Positions 8,516-17,484 of a stretch of DNA of 64,000 bases are shown here, in pieces; positions within the stretch are counted from its first letter, which is position 1, and every line of letters begins with the position of its first letter. The notes beneath the pieces are model-generated. The model ran no database searches. It was not told the DNA's origin and saw only the letters and a list, made by a program, of their open reading frames with translations. The DNA is taken from assembly GCF_000153465.1 (NCBI RefSeq), contig NZ_CH672387.1, forward strand, positions 3,811,935 through 3,875,934, given 5' to 3'. The position numbers were made by a program, and so were the translations under genes. This stretch comes from Aurantimonas manganoxydans SI85-9A1 (GTDB lineage: Bacteria > Pseudomonadota > Alphaproteobacteria > Rhizobiales > Rhizobiaceae).

Positions 8516-9091
8516 TCAGCGCGGCGCGCGCTTGGCGAGGATCCGCTGCAGGGTCCGGCGGTGCATCGACAGCCGGCGGGCGGTCTCGGAGACGTTGCGG
8601 TCGCACAATTCGTAGACGCGCTGGATATGCTCCCAGCGGACCCGGTCGGCCGACATCGGGTTCTCCGGCGGCGCGGCGCGGTCGCCGGCCTTGCGGCTGA
8701 GCGCAGCGATCACTTCGTCGGCATCGGCGGGCTTGGCCAGATAGTCGATGGCGCCGAGCTTCACGGCGGTCACGGCGGTGGCGATGTTGCCGTAGCCGGT
8801 CAGCACCACGACCCGCGCGTCCTCGCGGGCCCGCTGCAGCGCCTCGATCACGTCGAGCCCGTTGCCGTCGGCCAGCCGCATGTCGACGACGGCGCAGGCC
8901 GGCGCCGAGCGCTTCAGGGCGGCGAGCCCTTCTTCAACGCTTTCGGCGGTCACCACTTCGAAGCCGCGCTGCTCGAGCGCCCGGCTCATGCGCTGCAGGA
9001 ACGGGCGGTCGTCATCGACCAGAAGCAGGGATCGGTCACCCTGCGGCAGAAACGACCGCTCCGGAGCAGTCCCTACAGTTTCGGTCAACAT
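8516..9091 (-). CDS. actR: ActR/RegA/PrrA-type redox response regulator
   Basis: A 191-residue regulator: receiver domain (about 20-135) with acidic pocket LLLVDDD, phospho-acceptor Asp70 in CAVVDMRLADG and Lys in YLAKPAD. A Fis-type helix-turn-helix follows (about 158-187, VYELCDRNVSETARRLSMHRRTLQRIL). The DNA-binding part is highly typical of RegA/ActR/PrrA, which control redox-responsive genes for respiration, nitrogen and carbon metabolism. ATG 9091 was chosen because AAGGA lies 6 nt upstream; an upstream in-frame start adds only 14 atypical residues. The partner kinase ActS is the next gene upstream. Confidence 0.92.
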   Translation of the reverse strand: MLTETVGTAPERSFLPQGDRSLLLVDDDRPFLQRMSRALEQRGFEVVTAESVEEGLAALKRSAPACAVVDMRLADGNGLDVIEALQRAREDARVVVLTGYGNIATAVTAVKLGAIDYLAKPADADEVIAALSRKAGDRAAPPENPMSADRVRWEHIQRVYELCDRNVSETARRLSMHRRTLQRILAKRAPR

Positions 9092-9225
9092 CGGCGTTCC
9101 TTTCCTTTGTCCGGGAAATGGAGCGCCGGGCACACGCCTTCAACGGCTTGCACCCGCCAGAACCGGCAATCGGCATGCGACCGAAGTACGCATCCGGCGG
9201 TTGCCGCGCCGGCTCTGCCGCTGCG

Positions 9226-10593
9226 TCAGTCGCGATTGGCCGGCCGGTTCGACAGGAAGACGTCCCGCGGCCAGGAGATCACCACGACGGCGCCGTTGGC
9301 GACGCGGCCGCGGCTCGCCCGGTTGGCGAAGGTGATCGAGGCGCCGGAGCGTTCGAGCAGCGTCTTGGCGATGAACAGGCCGAGGCCGAGACCGCCGCCG
9401 GTGTTGCGCTCCGTCGAATCGCGGTCCGACATGTAGGGGTCGCCGATCCGGTCGAGGATCTCCGGGGCAAAGCCCGGCCCGTCGTCCAGCACCTCGATAT
9501 AGACGTGGCTCTCGCTCCAGCCGGCGCGGATGATCACTTCGCCATCGGCAAAGTCCACGGCGTTCTCGACGATGTTGCCGAGGCCGTAGACGATGCCGGC
9601 ATTGCGGCGGGCGACCGGCTCGGCGCCGTCGCGCTCGACCGTCTCGACCTTCAGCGCGACCCCGAAATTGCGGTGCGGCTCGGCCACCTCGTCGATCAGC
9701 GACATCACTGACAGACGCGCCAGATGGGTCTCGCTGGACGAGGACAGTGAGCTGAGCTGGCGCAGGATCGTGCGGCAGCGCTCCGACTGCTCGACCAGCA
9801 GATCCACGTCCTCGCGCTGCGGATCGTCGGCCGGCACCGAGCGGCCCATTTCCTTGGCGACGAGGGCGATGGTGGCGAGCGGGGTCCCGAGCTCATGGGC
9901 GGCGGCGGCGGCCAGCCCGTCCAGCGCCGACAGGTGCTGCTCGCGCTGCAGGACGAGTTCGGTGGCGCTCAGCGCATCTGCGAGCGCCCGCGATTCCGCC
10001 GCCACGCGGTAGATGTAGATCGAGGAGAAGACGAGGGTCGTGACGATCGCGAACCACAGGCCGCCGACATAGGAGATCGGCAGTTCCAGCGACATGCCGT
10101 GGGGCCAGGGCACCGGCATGTGGAAGAAGGCCAGCGCCGTCGTGCAGACAACGGCCAGAAGCCCTACCCCCACCGTCGTCAGCGGCGGCTGCGTCGCCGA
10201 AGCGATAATCGAGGGCACCACGAGGAACACCGTGAACGGATTCTCGATGCCGCCGGTGAGGAACAGGAGACCCGTCGGCTGCAAAATGTCGAAGGTCAGC
10301 ACGCCGGCCGCAGCCGTCGAGGACAGCCGCCGGCTCGCCGGGAAGCTGATCGACAGATAGATGTTCAGCGCCACCGAGGCGGCGATCAACGCGAGGCAGG
10401 TGCCGATCGGAAACGGCCACCACAGCCCCCAGGCCACGAACACGCAGGCCGCGGTCTGGCCGGCGACGGAGAGCCAGCGCAGCCGCACCAGCGTCGCCAG
10501 GCGCAGCCGCTGGCTCTCGCGCATCATGGTCACGAAGGCCGGCAGGCGGAGGTCGAAACTGGAACGGGTCGCCTGGTCCATGATCGGCTTCAA
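9226..10593 (-). CDS. actS: ActS/RegB/PrrB-type redox sensor histidine kinase
   Basis: A 455-residue kinase with six hydrophobic segments (about residues 36-195), HisKA with phospho-acceptor His233 in AAAAHELGTPLA, and a C-terminal HATPase (EVLDDGPGFAPE, GGGLGLGLFIAKTLLE). The ubiquinone-binding heptapeptide known from RegB, GGxxNPF, is intact as GGIENPF (114-120). Cys273 in ERCRTILRQ is probably the RegB redox-active cysteine. It lies upstream of actR in the same direction (gap about 135 nt). The neighbouring hypE/cytochrome-type targets are not in the window. Confidence 0.93.
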   Translation of the reverse strand: MKPIMDQATRSSFDLRLPAFVTMMRESQRLRLATLVRLRWLSVAGQTAACVFVAWGLWWPFPIGTCLALIAASVALNIYLSISFPASRRLSSTAAAGVLTFDILQPTGLLFLTGGIENPFTVFLVVPSIIASATQPPLTTVGVGLLAVVCTTALAFFHMPVPWPHGMSLELPISYVGGLWFAIVTTLVFSSIYIYRVAAESRALADALSATELVLQREQHLSALDGLAAAAAHELGTPLATIALVAKEMGRSVPADDPQREDVDLLVEQSERCRTILRQLSSLSSSSETHLARLSVMSLIDEVAEPHRNFGVALKVETVERDGAEPVARRNAGIVYGLGNIVENAVDFADGEVIIRAGWSESHVYIEVLDDGPGFAPEILDRIGDPYMSDRDSTERNTGGGLGLGLFIAKTLLERSGASITFANRASRGRVANGAVVVISWPRDVFLSNRPANRD

Positions 10594-10791
10594 CTATTCT
10601 TGGAAGGAAATCGGAGACTTACCGTCTAGCCCGTCATCCGCATTGCCGAAAGTGGTCAAAGCCGCGCGGGGCACCCGAGCATCCGGGACCAAGTGCCGCG
10701 CCGGTTCCCATCATGGAACACCCGGCCGTCCTTTGCCCTTTACCGTCCCGAAGCGCCACGGCGCACAGGATCAAGACGGAAGGGACGCATC

Positions 10792-11286
10792 ATGGCTCTC
10801 GCCAATCTCAAGGACATCTATATCGACCAGCTGCAGGACATTCACAGCGCCTGCAACCAGTCCGCAAAGGTCACCCGCGAACTGGCCGGCGTCGCCACCG
10901 ACGGCGACCTGAAAAGCGCGCTGGACGCCGGCGTCGCCGGCATTGAGGACGGCATCGCCACGCTGAAGGAGATCATCAACGCCCATGGCGCGGATCCCTC
11001 GGGCGAATTCTGCAAGGGCATGGAAGGCCTCGTCAAGGAAGCCCGCTCGCACGGCATCGAGGAGGAGATCACCGATCCCGACGCCCGCGACGCGATGATC
11101 ATCACCCAGTATCAGCGCATGGCCCATTACGCGATCGCCGGCTATGGCTGCCTCGAAGCCTTCGCCAAGCGTCTCGACCTGAAGGACGACGCGCAGAAGC
11201 TGCAGAAGTGCCTGGACGCGACCTATCACGGCGACAAGACGATGACGCAGATCGCCACCGGCGGCATCAACAAGGCCGCCGCGTAA
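10792..11286 (+). CDS. DUF892 (YciF-like) ferritin-like protein with altered metal motif
   Basis: A 164-residue four-helix protein matching DUF892/YciF (LKDIYIDQLQDIHSA at the N-terminus, CKGMEGLVKEA in the middle). Family members are stress-induced and ferritin-like. The usual EHYEIA metal-site motif is here AHYAIA (within QRMAHYAIAGY, residues 108-118), so two expected Glu are Ala and iron binding may be lost. AGGGA precedes ATG 10792. GGAAC at 10715-10719 resembles the -35 of general-stress sigma factor EcfG, but I see no matching -10. Confidence 0.82.
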   Translation: MALANLKDIYIDQLQDIHSACNQSAKVTRELAGVATDGDLKSALDAGVAGIEDGIATLKEIINAHGADPSGEFCKGMEGLVKEARSHGIEEEITDPDARDAMIITQYQRMAHYAIAGYGCLEAFAKRLDLKDDAQKLQKCLDATYHGDKTMTQIATGGINKAAA

Positions 11287-11305
11287 GCACCCCGCGTCAG
11301 AGCCA

Positions 11306-11347
11306 CGATCAAGGCCGTCGGCGCATTCGCGCCGGCGGCCTTGATCG
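11306..11347. terminator. Long hairpin between convergent DUF892 and epimerase genes
   Basis: A 19-bp stem (11306-11324 with 11329-11347) with a 4-nt loop and a single G-U position. It sits between two convergent stop codons. Very stable, although there is no T-tract beyond the stem. Confidence 0.65.
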
Positions 11348-11360
11348 TCTAGTCGACCGA

Positions 11361-12362
11361 TTACAGCACCTGGAAGCCGTGCCGGAACGGGTCGCGGTCG
11401 TCGATGAAGATCGTGTTGATGCCGGTCAGCCGTGCCCAGCCGGCGATGGACGGCACGATCGCCGGCTTGCCGCCGATCTCGGCCGCGGCCTCGACCCGGC
11501 CGTGAAACAGCGAGCCGATGATGCTTTCGTGGACGAAGTCGTCGCCGGGCGCGAGGCGCCCCTTCGCCGCCCATTGCGCCATGCGCGCCGAGGTGCCGGT
11601 GCCGCAGGGGCTGCGGTCGATCGCCTTGTCGCCGTAGAACACCGCGTTGCGGGCCGTGGCGCTCTCCATCGTCGGCTCGCCGGCCCACAAGACATGGCGC
11701 AGGCCGCGGATCGCCGGGGTCTGCGGGTGCACGAACTCATGGGCCTCGTTCAGCGCCGCGCGCAACGGGCCGGACAGGGCGACAAGCTGGGAAGCGGTGA
11801 AGTCGGCCATGTCGCGGAAATTCGACTGCGGATCGACGATGGCGTAGAAATTGCCGCCATAGGCGATGTCGACCGTCAGCGGGCCAAGGCCGGGGCAGTC
11901 CACCGCGATGCCTTCGGCGTGCAGGAAGGCCGGCACATTGGTCAGCCGGACCTCCTCAACGAACCCGTTCTCCTCGCGGTAGCGGCAGGTGACCACGCCG
12001 GCCGGCGTGTCGAGCCGGAGGACCCCGGGCTCCTTCGGCCGCACGAGCCCGTGCTCCAGCGCCATTGTCACGGTGCCGATGGTGCCGTGGCCGCACATGG
12101 GCAGGCAGCCGGAGGTCTCGATGTAGAGCACGGCCACGTCGCAATCGTCGCGGGTCGGCGGGTAGAGGATCGCGCCGGACATCATGTCGTGGCCGCGCGG
12201 CTCGAACATCAGCCCGGTGCGGATCCAGTCATATTCGGCCATGAAATGCGCCCGCTTCTCGATCATCGTCGCTCCGTCGAGGAACGGGCCGCCGCCAGCC
12301 ACGAGACGAACGGGATTCCCGCAGGTGTGACCGTCGAGGCAGAAGAAGCTGTGGCGTGCCAT
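11361..12362 (-). CDS. 4-hydroxyproline 2-epimerase (proline racemase family)
   Basis: Converts trans-4-hydroxy-L-proline to cis-4-hydroxy-D-proline, first step of bacterial hydroxyproline catabolism. The 333-residue protein keeps both catalytic cysteines: Cys90 in MCGHGTIG and Cys253 in SPCGTGTSA. A Thr at the second site would indicate 3-hydroxyproline dehydratase, so epimerase is favoured over dehydratase; proline racemase cannot be excluded. The next upstream gene is a D-amino-acid dehydrogenase (20-nt gap), which fits the second step. Confidence 0.87.
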   Translation of the reverse strand: MARHSFFCLDGHTCGNPVRLVAGGGPFLDGATMIEKRAHFMAEYDWIRTGLMFEPRGHDMMSGAILYPPTRDDCDVAVLYIETSGCLPMCGHGTIGTVTMALEHGLVRPKEPGVLRLDTPAGVVTCRYREENGFVEEVRLTNVPAFLHAEGIAVDCPGLGPLTVDIAYGGNFYAIVDPQSNFRDMADFTASQLVALSGPLRAALNEAHEFVHPQTPAIRGLRHVLWAGEPTMESATARNAVFYGDKAIDRSPCGTGTSARMAQWAAKGRLAPGDDFVHESIIGSLFHGRVEAAAEIGGKPAIVPSIAGWARLTGINTIFIDDRDPFRHGFQVL

Positions 12363-12381
12363 GTGGATCTCCGGTGGCAGG

Positions 12382-13650
12382 TCAGGCGAAACGGCGCGGC
12401 GAGAAGGCCACGAGGTTGATCGGCGTCGGCGTGCCGGTGACGAGATCGGCGAGAATACGCGCCGTCGCCGCCGACTGGGTCAGGCCGAGATGGCCGTGGC
12501 CGAAGGCATAGACCACGCGGTCGGTCGCGGATGCACGCCCGATGACCGGGAGCGAGTCCGGCATGGAGGGCCGAAACCCCATCCACTGTCGGCCCCCGGT
12601 GGTGTCGAGTGCGGGCAGGAAGCGCTTCGCCTTCTCCAGCGTGGTCGCCGACCGGCGATAGTCCGGCGGGCGCTTCAGGCCGCCCAGTTCCACGGCGCCG
12701 CCCACCCGGATGCCGGATGTCAGCCGGCTTACCACGAAGCCATGGCCGGGAAAGGTCAGCTGTTGCTTCAGGTCGAAGGCGCCCGGCGGCAACGTGGTGT
12801 TGTAGCCGCGCTCGGTCTCCAGCGGCAGCCGGTCGCCGAGGGCGGCCGCCAGCGGCTTCGACCATGCGCCGCCCGCAACGATTGCGTGTCGTGCCAGGAG
12901 CTCCGACCCGTCCGCCAGCTTCAGGCACACCGCGTCGCCGGCGGGCGTGAGGCCGCGCACCTCGGCGCGGACGATCCGTCCGCCCCGTTCGACGAGGCGG
13001 CCGGCCAGCGCTTTTGCATAATCATAGGGGTCGGCGATCGACTGCCAGCCGGGCACGAAGGTCCCGTGGGTGAAGCGCGGCGACAGGCCCGGCTGCAATT
13101 GCGCGATGCCGGCGCCGTCCAGATGGCGACAGGCGATGCCGGCGGTTTTGCGCGCCTGCCAGGCCCCCAGCGACGCCTCGAACTCGGCGCGGCTTTCGTA
13201 GAGTTCCAGCGCCCCGTCGGAGCGCAGCATCGCGTCGAGCCCGGCCGCCGCGATCAGCCGACGGGTCTCGGTGCTCGCCAGTTCCATCATCGCCACCTGC
13301 GCTGCGAAGCTGGTCGCGAAGGCGGCGGGCCGGCTGGCACGCCAGAACCGGAACAGCCACGGGGCGATGGTCGGCAGATAGGCCGGCGGCACGCTCAACG
13401 GGCCCAGCGGATCGAGCAGCCAGCGCGGTGCCTTGCGCAGGATGCCAGGCGAGGCCAGCGGCATGACATCGCTGAACGCGAAGGCCCCGGCATTGCCGAA
13501 GCTGGCGCCGTGGGCAACCTCGCCGCGCTCGATCAGGACGACGCTCTGCCCGCGCTCCTGCAGGGCGAAGGCGGCGGTGATGCCGATAATGCCCGCGCCG
13601 ACGATCGCGACATCCGCGTCGATTGTCCTGCCGTCACTGGTGGACGCCAT
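12382..13650 (-). CDS. FAD-dependent D-amino-acid dehydrogenase (DadA-like)
   Basis: A 422-residue flavoprotein with N-terminal FAD motif VAIVGAGIIGITAAFAL and ERGEVAHGASFGNAG, typical of DadA/DAO-type enzymes. The C-terminal GHGHLGLTQSAATARILADL closes the FAD site. Lying in an apparent operon with hydroxyproline epimerase, it probably oxidises cis-4-hydroxy-D-proline to the pyrroline carboxylate. ATG 13650 begins just before the first beta strand; an upstream start at 13707 would add 19 atypical residues. Downstream enzymes of the pathway are not in the window. Confidence 0.87.
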   Translation of the reverse strand: MASTSDGRTIDADVAIVGAGIIGITAAFALQERGQSVVLIERGEVAHGASFGNAGAFAFSDVMPLASPGILRKAPRWLLDPLGPLSVPPAYLPTIAPWLFRFWRASRPAAFATSFAAQVAMMELASTETRRLIAAAGLDAMLRSDGALELYESRAEFEASLGAWQARKTAGIACRHLDGAGIAQLQPGLSPRFTHGTFVPGWQSIADPYDYAKALAGRLVERGGRIVRAEVRGLTPAGDAVCLKLADGSELLARHAIVAGGAWSKPLAAALGDRLPLETERGYNTTLPPGAFDLKQQLTFPGHGFVVSRLTSGIRVGGAVELGGLKRPPDYRRSATTLEKAKRFLPALDTTGGRQWMGFRPSMPDSLPVIGRASATDRVVYAFGHGHLGLTQSAATARILADLVTGTPTPINLVAFSPRRFA

Positions 13651-13764
13651 CGCCTGTCCCCGCCACTGGTTCCTCGCAGCGATGCCGCAAGAACGACCGG
13701 TGCACAAGGGGCGCGGCGGACGACCTTCACGCGCCGGTCAGGCTGGACGCCGGCGTGGGCGGCG

Positions 13765-14058
13765 TCAGTCCGTGCGGCCGGCCCGGCAGCGGCGATAGGC
13801 GGCCTCGCCCTGATCGAGCGCGCTCTGACGCGTCAGTGCGCGCACGCCGAACCCGTCCTCTTCGCGATCGATGCGGTTCTCGTAGCTGTTGCCCGCGGTC
13901 TGGCGGGCATACTGGCGGCAGAAGGCATCGGAGCCACGAGGGTTCTCATTGGCCGATACCCGCGCGCCGACGATGGGCGAGCCGTTGGGATAGGGGGCGG
14001 TGCTGTTGCAGCCGGCGACGCCGGCAAGGGCGGCAACCAGAAGAAGGGCGGATCGCAT
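13765..14058 (-). CDS. Small predicted lipoprotein, unknown function
   Basis: A 97-residue protein with a signal peptide and lipobox VAGCN near residue 18 (MRSALLLVAALAGVAGCN), then a polar region with FCRQYARQTAGNSYENR and a Cys near the end. I do not recognise a family. ATG 14058 gives a normal lipoprotein signal; an upstream TTG at 14082 is possible. It lies upstream of the dehydrogenase in the same direction and may be independent. Confidence 0.65.
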   Translation of the reverse strand: MRSALLLVAALAGVAGCNSTAPYPNGSPIVGARVSANENPRGSDAFCRQYARQTAGNSYENRIDREEDGFGVRALTRQSALDQGEAAYRRCRAGRTD

Positions 14059-14220
14059 CCTGGATCTCCGAATCAGAGGCAAGCTGGCTGGATAGATGGC
14101 GCTGGTGGGCCCCGCCGCCAGTGGCCCGCCCCACGGCTCTGGCGGACTGCGACACGGCGGCCAGGCCGAGGCCGTGAAACCGGTTTGACGGGGCCCCGGA
14201 GATCAGGGCATCTGCCGGGG

Positions 14221-15624
14221 ATGGTGTATGACGAGATCGCTCCCCTTGCGCCGCAGATCGCGGCGGCCCGGCTGAGGCCCCTCGGCGGCCTGGCGTTTCT
14301 CGACAGCGCCATGCGGCACGCGACGCTGGGGCGCTACTCCTACGTCGCCGCCGCACCCTTCGCCGCGTTCACGGTGGATGCCGACGGTGCCATGCTCGAT
14401 GGAAACCGCCTCGACGGCCCGCCGCTGGCAGCGCTCGACGCCGTCCTTGCCGAGCATCGCCAGGAAGCGCATCCCGAACTGCCGCCCTTCCAGGGCGGGG
14501 CCATCGGCTTCATCGGCTACGAATTCGCCCGGCATCTGGAAACGCTCGCCGCGCCGGCCGATCTCGACCCGACAAAGCCCAGCCTGCGCTTCGATCTCTA
14601 CGACACGGTTCTCGCCTTCGACCACGAAGCAGACCGCGCCTTCGTGATCGGCGCGCGCCGGGCCGGCGAAAGCGACGACGCCCCGGCCCAGGCGCGTGTC
14701 GCCCGCTTCCGGGCCGCGCTGGAGACGGAGGCGCCGGCGCTCGGCACCGGCGCCCGGCCAGGCGGCCTCGACTGGCGCTCCAATTTCTTTGCCGACGACT
14801 ACCGGGCGGCGATCCAGAAGGTGCGCGACTACATATTGGCCGGCGACATCTACCAGGCCAATGTTGCCCAGACCTTCACCGCCAGGCTTCCCGACGCCTT
14901 CGATCCCTTCGCGCTCTATCTGCGGCTGCGTCGGACCAATGCGGCACCCTTCGGCGCCTATCTGGAGCATGAGGGCCTCGCCATCGCGTCCTCCTCGCCG
15001 GAGCGCTTCCTGAAACGCGACGGCGACACGGTGGAGACCCGGCCGATCAAGGGTACGGCCAAGCGCTCCGCCGACACGGAGGAAGACCGCGCCCTCGCCG
15101 AGGCCTTGCTGGCCTCGGAGAAGGACCGGGCCGAGAACGTCATGATCGTCGATCTCCTGCGCAACGACATCTCCCGGATCTGCACGGCCGAATCCGTGGA
15201 GGTGCCGGTGCTGTGTGGCCTGGAGAGCTACGCCTCGGTCCATCACCTGGTCTCGGTGGTGACCGGAACACTTCGGCCCGGCCGGACCGCCGGCGACCTC
15301 ATCGCCGCGACCTTTCCGGGCGGCTCGATCACCGGCGCGCCGAAGATCCGGGCCATGGACATCATCACCGAGATCGAGAACACCGCCCGCGGCCCCTATT
15401 GCGGCGCCATCGGCTATCTCGGCTTCGACGGGGCGATGGACCTCAACATCGCCATCCGCACCGTCAGCTTCGAGGCCGGCACGGCGCGGCTGTCGGCCGG
15501 CGGCGGCATCACCGTCCTGTCGGACCCGGCGGCCGAATACGAGGAGACCTTCACCAAGGCGACCCGCGTCTTCGCGGCCTTCGACGCGGACGATGGGAAC
15601 GGTGCGAAGGAGGGTCCGCGATGA
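14221..15624 (+). CDS. pabB: Aminodeoxychorismate synthase component I
   Basis: Makes 4-amino-4-deoxychorismate from chorismate with ammonia supplied by PabA, for folate. 467 residues in the anthranilate synthase I fold. The motif RPIKGTAKR carries the Lys that marks PabB, where TrpE usually has PIAGT. GSITGAPKIRAMDI and YCGAIGYLGFDG are the conserved C-terminal motifs. Starts at ATG 14221; its stop overlaps the pabA start (ATGA), so it is translationally coupled with pabA. Confidence 0.94.
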   Translation: MVYDEIAPLAPQIAAARLRPLGGLAFLDSAMRHATLGRYSYVAAAPFAAFTVDADGAMLDGNRLDGPPLAALDAVLAEHRQEAHPELPPFQGGAIGFIGYEFARHLETLAAPADLDPTKPSLRFDLYDTVLAFDHEADRAFVIGARRAGESDDAPAQARVARFRAALETEAPALGTGARPGGLDWRSNFFADDYRAAIQKVRDYILAGDIYQANVAQTFTARLPDAFDPFALYLRLRRTNAAPFGAYLEHEGLAIASSSPERFLKRDGDTVETRPIKGTAKRSADTEEDRALAEALLASEKDRAENVMIVDLLRNDISRICTAESVEVPVLCGLESYASVHHLVSVVTGTLRPGRTAGDLIAATFPGGSITGAPKIRAMDIITEIENTARGPYCGAIGYLGFDGAMDLNIAIRTVSFEAGTARLSAGGGITVLSDPAAEYEETFTKATRVFAAFDADDGNGAKEGPR

Positions 15625-16217
15625 TCCTCGTCATCGACAATTACGACAGCTTCGTCTTCAACGTCGCCCGCTATCTCGAACGGCTGGGCGGCACGATCGA
15701 GGTGGTGCGCAACGATGCCGTCACATTGCAGGAGATCGACGCGCTTGCACCATCGGCCGTGATCATTTCGCCGGGCCCATGCTCGCCGCGTGAGGCCGGC
15801 ATCTCGCTCGATCTGGTGCGGCAATTGTCCGGCCGCGTGCCGATCCTCGGCGTCTGCCTCGGCCATCAGGTCATCGGCGAGGCCTTTGGCGGCACCGTCA
15901 CCCGTGCCATCAAGCCCATGCATGGCCGCGCCTCGCGGATCGCCCATGACGCGGCGAACCTCTTCGACGGATTGCCGCAACCGACCATGGTCGGGCGCTA
16001 TCATTCGCTGATCGTCGAGGAGACGCCGGCGATGCGCGAACACCTCGCCATCGACGCCTGTTCGGACGAGGGCGAGATCATGGCCCTGTCGCACCACACG
16101 CACCCGACCTGGGGCATCCAGTTCCATCCCGAATCCGTTTTGACCGATCGCGGCGAGCGGATCTTCGAGAATTTCCTGTCCCTTGCGGAGCGTTGGCGTG
16201 GACGAGATCTGGATTGA
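15621..16217 (+). CDS. pabA: Aminodeoxychorismate synthase component II (glutamine amidotransferase)
   Basis: Hydrolyses glutamine and channels ammonia to PabB. The 198-residue class I amidotransferase has the nucleophile Cys in GVCLGHQVIGEAFGG and the catalytic His-Glu in QFHPES. It is similar in sequence to TrpG. Tight linkage between pabB and pabC argues for folate synthesis, but dual use for anthranilate cannot be excluded. Overlaps pabB by 4 nt and pabC by 20 nt. Confidence 0.93.
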   Translation: MILVIDNYDSFVFNVARYLERLGGTIEVVRNDAVTLQEIDALAPSAVIISPGPCSPREAGISLDLVRQLSGRVPILGVCLGHQVIGEAFGGTVTRAIKPMHGRASRIAHDAANLFDGLPQPTMVGRYHSLIVEETPAMREHLAIDACSDEGEIMALSHHTHPTWGIQFHPESVLTDRGERIFENFLSLAERWRGRDLD

Positions 16218-17058
16218 CGGCGGCTTTGTGTCGCCCCCCGGCGCCGTCGCCGCGAACGACCGCGGCCTGACCCTTGCCGACGGCGTCTTCGACACGTCGC
16301 TGGTGCTCGGCGGCAGGGTGTTTCGCCAGGAGGCCCATCTCGACCGGCTGATGGCCGCGGCGGCCAGCCTCGCCATCCCCGCGGATCGCGCGGCGCTGGA
16401 ACTGGCGATGACGGCGCTGGCCGAGCGACGCGGCGACGGGGCGATCCGCCTGACGCTGACCCGCGGCCCCGGCGCACGCGGCCTCGCCTTTCCCGCCGAT
16501 CCGCAGCCAACGCTGATCGGCACCACGGCGCCGCTCGCTCCCGCGATGATTTTCGCGCCGCTGCGGCTTCAGGTCTCGGAGATCCGCCGCAACGAGACCT
16601 CGCCGACCGCGCGGGTCAAATCGCTGGCCTATCTCGACAGCGTCCTTGCCAACCATGCCGCAAGGCAGGCCGGCGCCGACGAGGCGCTGTTCCTCAACGG
16701 GGCGGACCGCGTCGCCTGTTCGGCGCTGGCGAATGTCTTCGCCCTGGCGGGGACCGAGATCGTCACCCCGCCACGCGACGACGGCGTCCTCGACGGCATC
16801 GTGCGGGGCTGGATCCTCGCCAATGCCGGCGCGTTCGGTCTGTCGGCGGTCGAAAGGCCCCTGACGCTCCCGGATCTCGCGGCGGGTCAGATCGTCCTGA
16901 CCAACAGCCTGCGCCTCCTCGCACCTGCCAGCCTCGATGGGCCGGCGCCGGTCATGCCGGCCCCGCCCTTGCGCGCGCTGATGGAAGGGCTCTGCGCCGC
17001 CATCGCGGAGGAATGCGGAGTCGATCCGCGCGAACGCGGGGCGGTGCTGCCCGGCTGA
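16198..17058 (+). CDS. pabC: 4-amino-4-deoxychorismate lyase (class IV aminotransferase fold)
   Basis: PLP enzyme releasing pyruvate from aminodeoxychorismate to give p-aminobenzoate. 286 residues. The catalytic Lys lies in ARVKSLAYLDSVLAN, with ADEALFLN and GTEIVTPPRDDGVLDGI following, as in PabC and branched-chain aminotransferases. I use GTG 16198 (GGAG 8 nt upstream); TTG 16183 is an alternative. A D-amino-acid transaminase is the main alternative reading, but linkage to pabBA makes PabC likely. Confidence 0.88.
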   Translation: MDEIWIDGGFVSPPGAVAANDRGLTLADGVFDTSLVLGGRVFRQEAHLDRLMAAAASLAIPADRAALELAMTALAERRGDGAIRLTLTRGPGARGLAFPADPQPTLIGTTAPLAPAMIFAPLRLQVSEIRRNETSPTARVKSLAYLDSVLANHAARQAGADEALFLNGADRVACSALANVFALAGTEIVTPPRDDGVLDGIVRGWILANAGAFGLSAVERPLTLPDLAAGQIVLTNSLRLLAPASLDGPAPVMPAPPLRALMEGLCAAIAEECGVDPRERGAVLPG

Positions 17059-17073
17059 ACCGAGCCGCGCGCC

Positions 17074-17484
17074 TCAGCGCTGCGTCGTGCCGCCTGCCAG
17101 AAGCCAGGCCGGATCGAACCAGGTATCGGCCGCACCGTCATAGGGCAGCGTGTTGATGTCCCAGTGGCGCACATAGCGCGCATAGACGTCCCAGACCGCC
17201 GGGCCGCCGCCGATATAGACCACCCGCTCGCCGAAGCTCTCGAGCACCGTCTGGGGATCGTCGGCCGAGCGGATTTCCACGATGGTGCGGTCCTTGCGGG
17301 CGAAATACGGGAAGGACGCGACGGTCTTTGGCCCGGCGATCAGCACATGACCGCGGGTGATCTCGAAAAAGCGCTCGACATCCTCGGTGTAGACGCGCTC
17401 GGGACACCCCTCCCACGGCATGCCGCCATCGAGGCCGAGTTGTCCGCTCCGGCCGATCGCGCAGATGACCCTGACGTCGGGCAT
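17074..17484 (-). CDS. Short divergent dihydrofolate-reductase-like protein
   Basis: A 136-residue protein, shorter than usual DHFR (about 160). DHFR-like features are VICAIGRSGQLGLDGGMPWEG (nucleotide/folate loop with MPW), EDVERFFEITRGHVLIAGPKT (acidic residue before the FF helix; usual GRKT replaced by GPKT) and VVYIGGGPAVWDVY. An AGGAG site lies 8 nt before ATG 17484. Convergent with pabC, only 15 nt apart. The divergence raises doubt whether it acts as the housekeeping DHFR. Confidence 0.7.
   Translation of the reverse strand: MPDVRVICAIGRSGQLGLDGGMPWEGCPERVYTEDVERFFEITRGHVLIAGPKTVASFPYFARKDRTIVEIRSADDPQTVLESFGERVVYIGGGPAVWDVYARYVRHWDINTLPYDGAADTWFDPAWLLAGGTTQR

Noticed and set aside
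12361..14220. Upstream extension of the pabB frame to 12361
   Set aside because: It runs antisense to the dehydrogenase and lipoprotein genes. pabB has a normal family start at 14221.
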